Shown here in pieces: positions 13,539 through 23,375 of a stretch of DNA of 64,000 bases. Where the stretch lies: positions 6,990,842 to 7,054,841 of the forward strand of contig OX940861.1 of assembly GCA_954871525.1 (NCBI GenBank). Reading direction: 5' to 3'. Below the pieces are notes generated by a model. The model ran no database searches, was not told where the DNA came from, and saw nothing but the letters and a program-made list of their open reading frames with translations. How positions within the stretch are numbered: position 1 is the stretch's first letter; every line of letters begins with the position of its first letter. The translations under genes were made by a program, and so were the position numbers. Origin of the DNA: Parietaria judaica. Taxonomy: Eukaryota > Streptophyta > Magnoliopsida > Rosales > Urticaceae.

Positions 13539-14524
13539 GGGTAAACTGCGGCTAATGTACCTAATGTTTGATCTTCTGCGGATTATGTACCCAATGTTTA
13601 TTTTCGGTGGTTAATGTACCCAATGTTTGATCCGTTAGATATTTTCGTGTTTTCCGTCACTTGACCGTTAGAGAGTTATCCTCCTCTATATGTACACTTT
13701 TCGTATTTTGACATAACTTACTCATTTTTTGTCCAAATTTTATGCACGACCTATTGTTGGAAAGATAAGAGATAGATCTACAACTTTGGTGTTTTAAGTT
13801 TTGTAAAATCAGTTTTATAAAAATACGAAATTTCAAATACAACGTAAAACTGGACATTAGTTTAATGCAAAATATTTGTTTCGAGCAAATTTTAAGATAC
13901 TTAATGACTTTTTATGATGAAACGTAAAACTAAAAAGTTGTAGATAAAATTTTTATCTTTCCAACGGGTGTTTATTTATAAATTTTTGACAAAAAATGAG
14001 TGAGTTATGCCAAAAATATGAAAGATTATTTTGCATCACATCTATATTTTTGGCATAACTCCCTTATTTTTTGTCCAAAATTTATAAATAAACACCCGTT
14101 AGAAAGATAAAATATTTATCTATGACTTTTACTTTTACGTTTCATCATAAAAAGTCATTAAGTATATTAAAATTTGCTCGAAACAAATATTTTGCATTAA
14201 ACTAATGTCCAGTTTTACGTTCTATTTGAAATTTCGTATTTTTCTAAAACTGATTTTACAAAACTTAAAACACAAAAGTTGTAGATCTATCTCTTATCTT
14301 TCCAACCATAGGTAGTGCATAAAATTTGGACAAAAAATGAGTGAGTTATGTCAAAAATATGAAAAGTGTACATATAGAGGAGGATAACTCTCTAACGGTC
14401 AAGTGACGGAAAACACGAAAATATCTAACAGATCAAACATTTGGTACATTAGCCGCCGAAAATAAACATTGGGTATATAATCCACAGAAGATCAAACATT
14501 AAATACATTACCCGCAATTTATCC
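13539..14524. mobile_element. Palindromic Mutator-like (MULE-type) element with 9-bp target duplication
   Basis: The 986-bp element is flanked by TAGTTTCAA on both sides (13530-13538 and 14525-14533). The left terminus GGGTAAACTGCGGCTAATGT is matched by the complement of the right terminus (GGATAAATTGCGGGTAATGT), and the two halves are imperfect complements over almost the whole length, so it can fold into one long hairpin. Nine-bp duplications with long terminal inverted repeats are typical of the Mutator superfamily. It encodes no transposase and is non-autonomous. A second family member is at about 47941-48335. Frames inside are artefacts of the palindrome. Confidence 0.9.
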
Positions 14525-14533
14525 TAGTTTCAA

Positions 14534-15053
14534 TACCAACTTCAACCGATATTAAAATTGGTTACCGAAACCGATTTTGTGTCGACCTAATTTTATGAGT
14601 ATGCTGCAAAATCAAAAAGTATGTCGACGGACTTGTTAGAAATATATTACTTTAAAGTTTAAACTCAATAACAGTACGTTAATGGGGCTTTCTTATTTTT
14701 TATTATTATTTTAAATTAAAAAACAATAACAAAAGATTTTTTTTTTTTTGAGTTTTTGTTGAAGAATGTATTTCGGAAGAGTTTCGAAGGACGACATAAA
14801 AAATGATTTTTATTGAAGAAATAGTTTTTTTTTTTTTGTCAATATTAATTTTATAGGTCAAAATATAATTTTGAAAAAAACAGCCTCTACTTGATGATGA
14901 TTTTTGCACTCGCATTTGAAAAAAGAGGGAGTTACCGCTTATATATTTTGGGTACATTGAGGTTTTAAAACACTGATTTTTTTTAATAGGTTTTTTTTAA
15001 TAGGGTGGCGTCATCGGCCAAGGTTACAATGCACTCTCGCATTACTAGATATA
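14534..15053. other. Intergenic, no gene seen
   Basis: AT-rich with several homopolymer runs (about 14739-14748, 14827-14838, 14979-14998). No gene or element boundary recognised. Confidence 0.4.
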
Positions 15054-15813
15054 TGTTGGAAAATATTACAGTTAAATTAAAATTGAGATTGCATTGAGTG
15101 GGTCGAAATGTCGAACACTCGAGATGAACGCTCTATCCAATTATCGGGATTTGTTCCGATGTTTGAACGTTACGTAAAACGGTCATATTGATTATGTCTG
15201 TTGCGGATATTGAATTCAATTTATTACGTTACAGGTTAATTAAAATTTATTATTGGCCGTTATAGAATTGATTGTTAATCAATTCAATGTCTCAATCCTG
15301 CATCTATAAATTGAGGTGATATCGAACTCATTCGACACACCATTGCAAAACCTATTTCCGAAAATCTCTCTAGAAACTATGAGTTTGCTTCTCAGTTTTT
15401 CACTCCGTAAATTCATTTTTCATGCTTCCCAATGTTTTCATGTCGTGAGTCTTTCGGTAACGGAGTTCAAGAAGATTCTGTTCGCCGGCGGACTTCGAAG
15501 TGTTACGGAGTTCCCGGTCGTTCCGTTATATCTTGGGAAGCTAGTCGCCTAACGAACCTCAAGCACGTAGAGGAGGCAAATCAAGCTTTAAGGAGAGCGT
15601 CCAACGTGTCTCGGGAATCGCTAACAGTTTTCTGTTTTACAGGATATCAAGAACACATTTTAGTTAAAAGCGACAAGCCGATGCTCGTCAAATCCAAGAA
15701 CACATCGATAAGTATCATCGAATCTCTTCGCTACTTATTTTTCCTTATTTTGTTTTTCATGTATCATCATATATTGAAAATATACCTAATAATATATTCC
15801 GTGTAAGAACATG
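15054..15813 (+). mobile_element. LTR-like sequence, possible Ty1-copia solo LTR
   Basis: It begins TGTTGGAAAATATTAC, the usual start of plant copia LTRs, and has a TATA-like 'tctataaattg' near 15302 followed by pyrimidine-rich leader-like sequence. The right end is not clean: 'tattccgtgtaagaaca' could be a disrupted complement of the start, and no 5-bp duplication is visible. No primer-binding site or coding domain follows. A frame at 15432-15806 has no recognisable domain and I do not call it a gene. Confidence 0.4.
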
Positions 15814-15814
15814 G

Positions 15815-15945
15815 GCCTTATTGACTAAGTTTACAAATGTAAATGGGACAAGCATTTGATTCTCATGGGTTTGAACCCTTGACCTCTTGAAGAGGGGTGT
15901 AGTAGTGTTATCATTAGGCCAAACAAATTTTATTTCCAAAACACT
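15815..15945 (-). mobile_element. tRNA-derived SINE-like unit, copy 1
   Basis: Read on the minus strand it has an A-box-like TGGCCTAATGATAA followed about 35-40 nt later by a B-box-like GGTTCAAACCC, the internal RNA polymerase III promoter layout of tRNA-derived SINEs. It does not fold as a tRNA gene (no acceptor stem or anticodon arm that I can draw). A second, more diverged copy with the same block order is at 58104-58200, which supports a dispersed family. Confidence 0.5.
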
Positions 15946-16277
15946 GATATTAAGTACTATGTTAACATATGTTTGAATTTAATTTGTAGCTCCAACATTT
16001 TTTTGTTGTTGAAAGAAATGTAGCTCTAACATTTTGACAAGTACAATTTGTTGGGCTTATTATTTTCGGTGTCACCTTTTTTTTTTTGTGTGTGCATAAA
16101 TTTTGGGTGTCGCTTTTCCTAAAGACAGGTTTGTCCTTGTAGTAACTCTTAATAATTCTTTTACATTAACAGATCCTTAATTAATAGAGTCAATACACGA
16201 AAAATGCAGATTTTGACCGACAAGAAGAGATCAAAACCAGAAAAGCTCGAGGTAGACGGAGAAGCGAGAGACCATCA
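15946..16277. other. Upstream region of the DnaJ-zinc-finger-like gene
   Basis: AT-rich spacer and presumed promoter/5' UTR of the gene starting at 16278. No convincing TATA box stands out. Confidence 0.35.
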
Positions 16278-17203
16278 ATGACGATCTGTACGCTGTGCAA
16301 GCCTGTAATCGCAGCCAAGCCCATCCGATTCCAGCGCTTAGCTTCCTCGTCGAGAGCGCTCAACGGCGTTGGGGTTTTGGTTCCCCATGGAAGAATCGCG
16401 AGGTCGTTCAGTTCTAGGGTTTCCAGACTTCGGGCTTCGATGGTGGATTCGTACGAAAGTTCGTCCAATTTCTCTAAGCGGATAGAACAAGCCTGGCTTA
16501 TCTCTCAGGCAATGATTTCTCTCGCTATGTTGTAGTCGTGAATTACGATCGATCGCGGTACATAATTAGAGGATTGAAGTTCGATGAGTCTTTCTTTGCT
16601 TATCCTTTGTTTAAACTTTGGGTTGAAACCGGAACCGGGAACCGGAAATCGGGTGCTCTTCTTATAGGACTAAGCTAGTTGAATTTCGATACAACTCTAT
16701 GGAAATTGTGGGACAAACCGTATTTTAGAAGCTTCAGTTTTTGAATCCCGACAATATCGATATCTTATAAACAAGCTAATTAGCCTTTTTGCAAACGTGT
16801 TGTGCGGTTCAACCTGCAGATACTGGTTGTTCTTGTGCCTTTTATCAATTTAATATGAATCTTTACTAATAAGTGATATGCATTTGGGATTTTACCAGCA
16901 ACCGAGGCCGGTCGAGTGTTCTTCTTGCAGCTCGAACGGGCATATCGAGTGCAAATGGTGCGCTGGGACGGGATTCTTCATTCTCGGGGACAACATGCTC
17001 TGTCAAGTGCCTTCAAGGAACAGCACTTGTGTGATATGTTCCGGAAAGGTAAGTTAAACATTCAAGAGTTTCTCGATGGTGTTTCTCTGTTTCGTGATTT
17101 ATGCCGGAGTTTGAATATATTTCAGGGGTTCATGTCATGCTCGGATTGCAAGGGAACGGGTTTCCGCGCCAAGTGGTTAGGAGAGCCTCCTATTTCCAAG
17201 TAG
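16278..17203 (+). CDS. Chloroplast DnaJ-type cysteine-rich zinc-finger protein (BSD2-like)
   Basis: Three exons, 16278-16508, 16899-17048 and 17126-17203, encode 152 aa. The first 55 or so residues are rich in Ser/Arg/Ala and lack acidic residues, like a plastid transit peptide. The rest holds paired CxxC knuckles: CSSC and CKWCAGTG, then CVICSGKG and CSDCKGTG, the DnaJ central-domain pattern without a J domain. Related plastid proteins such as BSD2 act as chaperones; the role here is inferred. Exon 1 must join exon 2 in phase 0 (LISQ to QPRP), and the only suitable donor is CAG|GCAATG, so intron 1 is a GC-AG intron. Intron 2 is GT-AG. The gene converges on the SKA2-like gene, with 355 bp between stop codons. 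Confidence 0.8.
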
Positions 17204-17558
17204 AAACCTTTCTGCTCAGCCCATCGAAGCTCCAAGAAGCAAGCAAATCTGACAGCAGAAAAACTACGGCGAAATGTATATTCTAGACATAGCGATCAAA
17301 TTTTGATTGTTCAAGTTAAACTGGCGGTGTCTAACTTTGTAAACGAATTTCACTATACCTCGTGTATATCGATTTCAATTTTTTAAAGAAATATATTTAC
17401 GGTTACGATGCAATGTCTTAAATCAAACAAATTGGCCAACATCACTGAAAAAAGTACTGTGCTTACAGTTACATCTACATAGCTCCATAACTTGCCCATT
17501 ATGAACATGTAAAAGCCTGGGAAATACTGTCATGTAATTCAAATTGATAAACCTGTTC

Positions 17559-18467
17559 TCAATTGCTCTGAACAATGGCTGAAAAGAGCAACTTGTTAAC
17601 ATCTTCTGGTTCTGAACCATTGCCCTCATCCCCTGCATCACACACAAAATTATTGAGCACATCTTACATAGTTGCTAACTAGAAATCACGTGAACTTCAA
17701 GATCAAATCTCAAGCTATTACGGTCTCTCGAGCAATCAATCTATGACCGGGACCATCAACGGCGAAGGATTACCTGTTCGTGATCTGACTTGAGCGTTCC
17801 ATTCCTCAATAACCTACATCGTCCATAGATTATATTGCTTAAGAACGCAGCATTGGTATGGATCGAATCAATGACATTCCAAGCATCATAATGAAAGACG
17901 TACCTGGTTAAAGCTATCAAATGTGGAATCGCCCGAAGCGTCGTCGCTCGAGGGAACGAGCCCCATGGAAGCTTGCATTCTCTGCAAGGAGTTTCGGTTC
18001 CCGACGAGAACAGTCCCCGCCTTGTCGATCAAATCCTGCAATTCGAATCCATAATTCACAGCATAAACCGAAGAAACTAGATGAATTACTAGTATCAGAG
18101 TCAGCCTCAAGCGCTAGGTTTTAGAAGAAGGAACCTGTTTGGCAGCAAGAAGGTTTTGGCACTGAACCTTCAATTCCGCCAGATCTTCCTGCACCTTCTT
18201 CACGCGAGACACGAGCTTCATCGGATTCGCCTGCAAAACCGGTAACAATGATCCCGTGTTCAATTTTACAGATTGAAAAAGAGAGAGAGAGAGATGGAAG
18301 CGCATACATACATGATCAGGATAGGTTTGCTGAAACTCCTTGTCGAGCTTGAGGTGAACCAGCATGAGATCGTGGTTGGCTTTGGTGAGAAGCTTCAACA
18401 AGCCGTCCGTGGCCTCGTGATGGTGCTCGTGTACGTAGGCGGAACCCACCATTGGAATGCGTCCCAA
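17559..18467 (-). CDS. SKA2: SKA2-like spindle/kinetochore-associated protein
   Basis: Five exons on the minus strand, 18312-18467, 18135-18230, 17904-18035, 17774-17813 and 17559-17632, give 165 aa with all four introns GT-AG. The N-terminal half (LLKLLTKANHDLMLVHLKLD, then NPMKLVSRVKKVQEDLAEL) has the spacing of the SKA2 helical hairpin: a KAxxDLxxxxxxLxxE helix, a short Pro-containing loop, then an NPxxLxxxxxxI helix. SKA2 is a subunit of the SKA complex, which couples kinetochores to spindle microtubules. The C-terminus ends in a conserved-looking EDVNKLLFSAIVQSN. The family call rests on pattern similarity seen by eye, and plant SKA2 proteins are diverged. The 5' side lies 194 bp from a hAT-like element. 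Confidence 0.7.
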
Positions 18468-18660
18468 GCTCGTCGAACAAATTCAAATGACGAGGGAGAG
18501 GGAGAGAGAGGATCCAGAAGCTTTACCTTAAGTAATTGACGTAAATGCCCTCCAAATTTTATTTGTTGCTTTCTTCTCTCTAAACTTAACGAAAAGTATT
18601 AATTTTTTTTTTTTTTTGAATGTCGAAAAGTATTAACTTAGGCACATGACTTGTATGAAT

Positions 18661-19706
18661 CAAGGTGCGAAATGTCGCGAAAATCGAACGAAATTCGCGT
18701 CGATTTTCGTTTTCAGTGGAACATCGGCACGACATTCTTTCCGTTTCGCTGTCGTTTTACCAAATGCCGCGAAATTCCAAACGACAATGAAAGAAAATCT
18801 CTTGTCGTTTTTTGCCTTCAAAACGACGAAATGGTGCTCGAATTTCGCATTTTTGGTAGATTTCGGCAAAAATACCAATTAAACTTTCGGCAAAAATAAT
18901 TATACTCACACAAGAGCACCCCACCCCACCCGGCCGGTCGGCGGCGGCGCGCGCGTGTGGTGGTGTAACATTTGTGTGAGTCCTCCCCCATCCACAAAAT
19001 CCTATGACCCTAAGGGCCCAAGCCTTTGTCCCTAATATTTGGTATATAAACATCACCAAACTCTTGTCATCTATCAATGTGGGACTTTTTGTTTTCATCT
19101 AATATCACACATTCACACTTAACATACACATACACTTCACCTAATAATTTAACTTAATATTACACACTTCAAATAATATTATACACTTAACATACATATT
19201 AACTTCACCTAACATACATATACACTTAATATACATATTCATTTAATATTATACACTTCAACTAATATTAAATTTGTTAACATACCTATACAATTAACAT
19301 GCATATTCACTTAATATTACACACTTAATTAACATACATATTCACTTCACATAATAATTTGACTTAATATTATACACTTCAACTAATAAAGTGACTTAAT
19401 ATTATACATTTCACCTACATATTTAAGTTACAAATGTGTTTTGTTGTATACAATTATGTCTTGTATTTATTAAATATGTAGTTTTGAACCTATATAAATA
19501 TCGTGCTTAAATACTCAAATATTTTTTACAAAATATCCATGCGAAAAGTGCGGTAAATGCGGTATGTCCATGCGAAAAGTGCGGTAAATGCGGTATGCGG
19601 CATGCCCTTTTTTTCCCTTTTGCTAATCGACATACCCATCGGCAAACGATATATCCGTAAAAAAGAAAATGCGAAACGAAAACGGCAAGCGGTATTTTAA
19701 ACCTTG
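18661..19706. mobile_element. hAT-like non-autonomous element with 8-bp target duplication
   Basis: The sequence GTATGAAT flanks both ends (18653-18660 and 19707-19714). The element starts CAAGGT and ends ACCTTG, an inverted terminal match continued by 'gcgaaat' against 'aaatacc'-type sequence. Eight-bp duplications and short TIRs of this form fit the hAT superfamily. The 1,046-bp interior has no transposase. It carries four AAACGAC/GTCGTTT heptamers (18751-18827), a CG-rich patch near 18930-18956, a block of degenerate 'cacttaatattacac' repeats (about 19085-19420), and two tandem copies of a 31-bp unit near 19537-19596. Confidence 0.75.
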
Positions 19707-19865
19707 GTATGAATACATCTTTAACACTCATTTGTCTTATAATAATCTAACTTTTTTCAAAATTTTAATTCATAAGGAGTAACGTGGGTTTTTTTTTTAA
19801 GAATTGAAGAAATTAATAAAAAATTAAAATTCAAAGAGTAAAATGCACTGAAAACCATCTCGGTT

Positions 19866-20418
19866 AAGGGTGAAAATAAAACTCAGAAACCGGATAAAAA
19901 TTCGAATCCGAATATGTACCCAAATTCCGGATTCAAATACCCGTATCCGGATTGGAACCGGATACAGGTACCGGGTGTTAAAATTCTGAAAACCTGATAC
20001 CCAGGTACCCGATTTATATATTAATTTATTTTTCTTTATTTTTTTTAGAGTTAATTTATTTATTTTTGAGCTATCGCTAGCTTCTCAAAACCTATCGCTC
20101 ACGCACTCCTTTAATTTTTATAGGGTTTATTTATTTATTTATTTATGCATTTCAATTTTGAGACAATGAGATGTATTTTTTTTTTTTTTCAAGATAATGC
20201 TATTTTAAGACAAGTTGATACAATGATACAATTTTAAAATAAAAAAATAAAAAAAAGATCGGTGTAAAACCCGGATCCGATTTCCAAAACCGGATTCGGA
20301 TAATAAATCTTGGCTTTGAAAATGAGATGCCCGAATATTTGGATCCGGATACGGGTACCAATTTTTGGATACCCGGTTTCCGGGTAGTTAAAAAAACGGG
20401 TACCCGGGCCTTTTCACC
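19866..20418. mobile_element. Decayed inverted-repeat element (hAT-like) upstream of the CCCH/G-patch gene
   Basis: The left end 'aagggtgaaaataaaactc' and right end 'ccttttcacc' are approximate complements. Inside, blocks such as 'acccgtatccggattgg' near 19950 and 'ggatccggatacgggtacc' near 20340 are also in inverted arrangement. No clean target duplication and no coding capacity. It ends about 140 bp before the next start codon and may contribute to that promoter. Confidence 0.45.
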
Positions 20419-20446
20419 GGATCTAACTGTCTATTTACTCATAAAC

Positions 20447-20511
20447 AAACGACGATGTTTTGTCAAAACATGTCGTTTTTCTCTTATCAGCTTTGTTACT
20501 CAGGAAACGAC
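20447..20511. promoter_or_regulatory. Three AAACGAC/GTCGTTT heptamers before the CCCH/G-patch start codon
   Basis: Copies are at 20447-20453, 20472-20478 (inverted) and 20505-20511, 45-110 bp upstream of the ATG. The same heptamer is clustered in the TIC55-DBR1 spacer. The function is unknown; this is a pattern observation. Confidence 0.4.
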
Positions 20512-20555
20512 CGGCTTAATTTTCTCCGAAGGAGTTTCTGGGAGAGAGAGAAGCC

Positions 20556-22976
20556 ATGGCAAAGTCGAGCGAAGAGGAGAGGGCTCTGGAGACCCAGCTC
20601 GAGCTCCAACTACAAGACCAAAGAGACTCTCTCGCCGCCATTAACGACGCTCTTGCTTCCGACGCTTCCAATTCCGAGCTTCTCGCTGTACGCCGTTTGT
20701 TTTGCATTCAGAGTCTGCTAAATCAATTCAGTTTCCTTTGTCGAAAACCAGAAACTCGAGATTACGAGCTGTAAACTCTGTAGGTGAATCTTTAAAGATT
20801 CGATTGCATACTTCGATTAAGCGCCAAATTGTGGGTACCCAGAAACTCAATCTTGTTAAAGAGTTTCGATTGCATGTATAAGCTTAACTAATAATCATTG
20901 GGTATTTAATCCACTGATTCAGAAGGTTTCTGTTAATTACTTAGTTTTTTTGTGTTGCCATGGCGCTTCAGGTTTCAGAGGAGCTTGTTGAGGCAATTAA
21001 GGAGGCAGAGGAGGGGCTTTTCCATCTGAAACGTGCCCGGTTACTCCGAGAAGCGGATTCGGCGCTGGTTGGCTCTCTCCTTAATGCCACCGAGGATACA
21101 AATGCCGGAACTTTTGAGCCAGCGGATGCCGAGCCTGAACCTTTAGAGGACCAAAGTTTTAGCATTGGGTCGAAATGTAGGTTTCGACATACTGATGGGC
21201 GTTGGTATAATGGCACGATCGTCGCATTGGACGACCGTGATTACGCAAAGATCTCTTTCCTCACTCCTACATCTGAAAATATGATGGTTAGTATTGGTCG
21301 CTTGTTGCTCTTTTAGTCTTGAATTGTCAACTGAAATATAGTAAGAGTGTTCAAGACTTCATGGTTAACTCACGTTGCGCAAAATATCGAAGCAGAGTAG
21401 TAATTTATAGTGCATTGGGCACAACTGAAGATCCATCTAAGTTAAGATCTGTTTATCTTGTCCGAGCTGTAAACTAACGTAAGATCACCACTGCAGATGT
21501 GCAAGTTCTTTCTGCAGCAACGTTGTCGGTTTGGTGGTAATTGTCGTTCATCACATGGTATGCTTAAAAAATAAGTATTTAAACGCATGAGTCCGATTGT
21601 TTGGGTATGGAATATTAGGCAAAGTTTAGAAATAAGGGTTACATATTTCTCGAATTTTCCAAGTAGAGTAGTATTAGGCTTTATTATACGAATTAGACAT
21701 GGAATACTATAGATCAGTTCTCTTTGAAGAAGAATTTTTATAGAGATTATCACTGCAACAGCAAATGTTCTCGTTTCACACCTGCCAACATATTCATCGC
21801 CTCGTCATTTAATATTTTTGTTATTGATTAGTGATAATAATCTGCTTTCTAGTTGCTAGCATTTTTTTTACTTTAATCTAAACAGTTGGAATGCAATGTG
21901 AGTAGTCGGCAGTTTAGTTGGTTTATTTATACGCTTGAGGATTAGCTTTTACCGTGTTGGAGTTAACTTACTTTCTTTGTACAGGATTTGATATCCCATT
22001 ATCCTCACTAAAGAAATATGTCCCCACCGTATGGGAGCAGTCATTGGTGGGGTCCAGTATTTGGGCAACGAGCGATAGTAAAGATGGACTCTGGAGGGAA
22101 GCCGAGCTCGAGTCATACGATGAAATGCTTGGGGTAGGCAAGGTTTTTTTCCGAGATGATGGGAGCTCCACAAACTTGGGAGACGAAGCCATAGCTCTCT
22201 CGGAATTCGCCGAATCAAGCGATGAAGAAGAAACTGATTCTGCCTTAGAAGAATCCGGCCCCAGTGACTTTGATGACGAAGACTCTCGGGGATTAGGGTT
22301 TCTAGATACAACCTTGCAAAGTGGCATTCAAAAGGACACAATTATATTTGCCAAGTGGGAGAACCACACGAGAGGCATAGCCTCCAAGATGATGGCAAGC
22401 ATGGGGTATCGCGAGGGGATGGGTTTGGGTGCTTCTGGACAAGGAATAGTCAACCCCGTCCTCGCCCGGATCCTTCCGGCGAAACAATCTCTTGATCTCG
22501 CCCTCGAATCCCGTGAAGGGGAACAGAGCCGAGAGGATAATGTAGTAAAAAAGCGAAGTAGAGGTGGAAAGAGGAAGCGTGATAAAAAGTTTGCAGACTT
22601 GACTCGGGCCGCGAAAGAGCGGGAGGAGTCGGCTCCGGACGTTTTCAGCCTCATAAACAGCCAGCTGGCGAAGCACGGCAAGGCTCTGAATGGTCCAGCT
22701 AAAAGACAACCACAAAACAAAGGTTCGGAAGAAGGTAAGAAAGTTGACCGGAGGAGCTTGATTGGTTACGACAGTGAGGTGAAGGATTTGAGAGTCAGAG
22801 TGGAGAAGCTCGAGGAGATGGCGCACAGGAACAGGAGAGAGAAGCCGGTGTATGACGCGGCGATGATGAAGCTGACAGAGACTCGGAGAGCCTTGGCTGA
22901 AGCTGAGGCAGCTCATGCGTCTGCGTCAAACACGGTAACAAGCAGAGAGAAAGAGAAGAAGTGGTTGAAGTTTTGA
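20556..22976 (+). CDS. Zinc finger CCCH and G-patch domain protein (ZGPAT/ZIP type)
   Basis: Four exons, 20556-20687, 20972-21286, 21497-21557 and 21985-22976, encode 499 aa with GT-AG introns. In order: an N-terminal helical Glu/Leu-rich segment; a Tudor-like stretch (about 85-150, [21 protein letters not shown]); a CCCH finger with C151, C159, C165 and H169 (C-x7-C-x5-C-x3-H) split from the next part by intron 3; an acidic region; a G-patch at about 299-344 ([20 protein letters not shown]); and a basic, coiled-coil C-terminus. The architecture equals animal ZGPAT and the Arabidopsis CCCH protein I recall at At2g24830. Such proteins bind nucleic acid in the nucleus, and G-patches usually activate DEAH helicases. 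It converges on TIC55, with 399 bp between stops. Confidence 0.9.
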
Positions 22977-23375
22977 TGTGTAACAATGCCATTTCTGTCG
23001 ATAAATGATTCTGTTCTCCCCAAAGCCTTATGTTTCTCAACTCTTTTACCGAGTAATATGAGGTATTTTTACAGCTAAAAAAAAGCTTGGTATTTATCCG
23101 TCTTATTCACAAGAATCCCGGTATTTTTCCAGTAAATATATATATATTTTTACTTTAATAGTTATCTGTGTGTATGTTTTCCGGTAGTTCGAACTTAGAA
23201 CCACAATCTCAAGTTAAGCGAAGTTTCCAGCTTCTCTAACAAAACGACAAGATTAATGTCATCAAACAACAAGTACAGTATTTTTTTGAAGGAACAAGTA
23301 CAGTATTACACGTATCACACTAGAACAATGTATCCTAATATGTTCTTTCTAAACAACAAGCTCGATCTCAATACT
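22977..23375. other. Convergent 3' spacer between the CCCH/G-patch gene and TIC55
   Basis: Presumed 3' UTRs of both genes plus AT-rich sequence. Nothing else recognised. Confidence 0.5.

Noticed and set aside
15432..15806. 124-codon frame
   Set aside because: Lies in an LTR-like sequence, has no recognisable domain, and ends in hydrophobic AT-rich residues.
15868..15882. Possible tRNA gene at a GGTTCAAACCC B box
   Set aside because: No acceptor stem, D arm or anticodon arm can be drawn around it; a SINE relic fits better.
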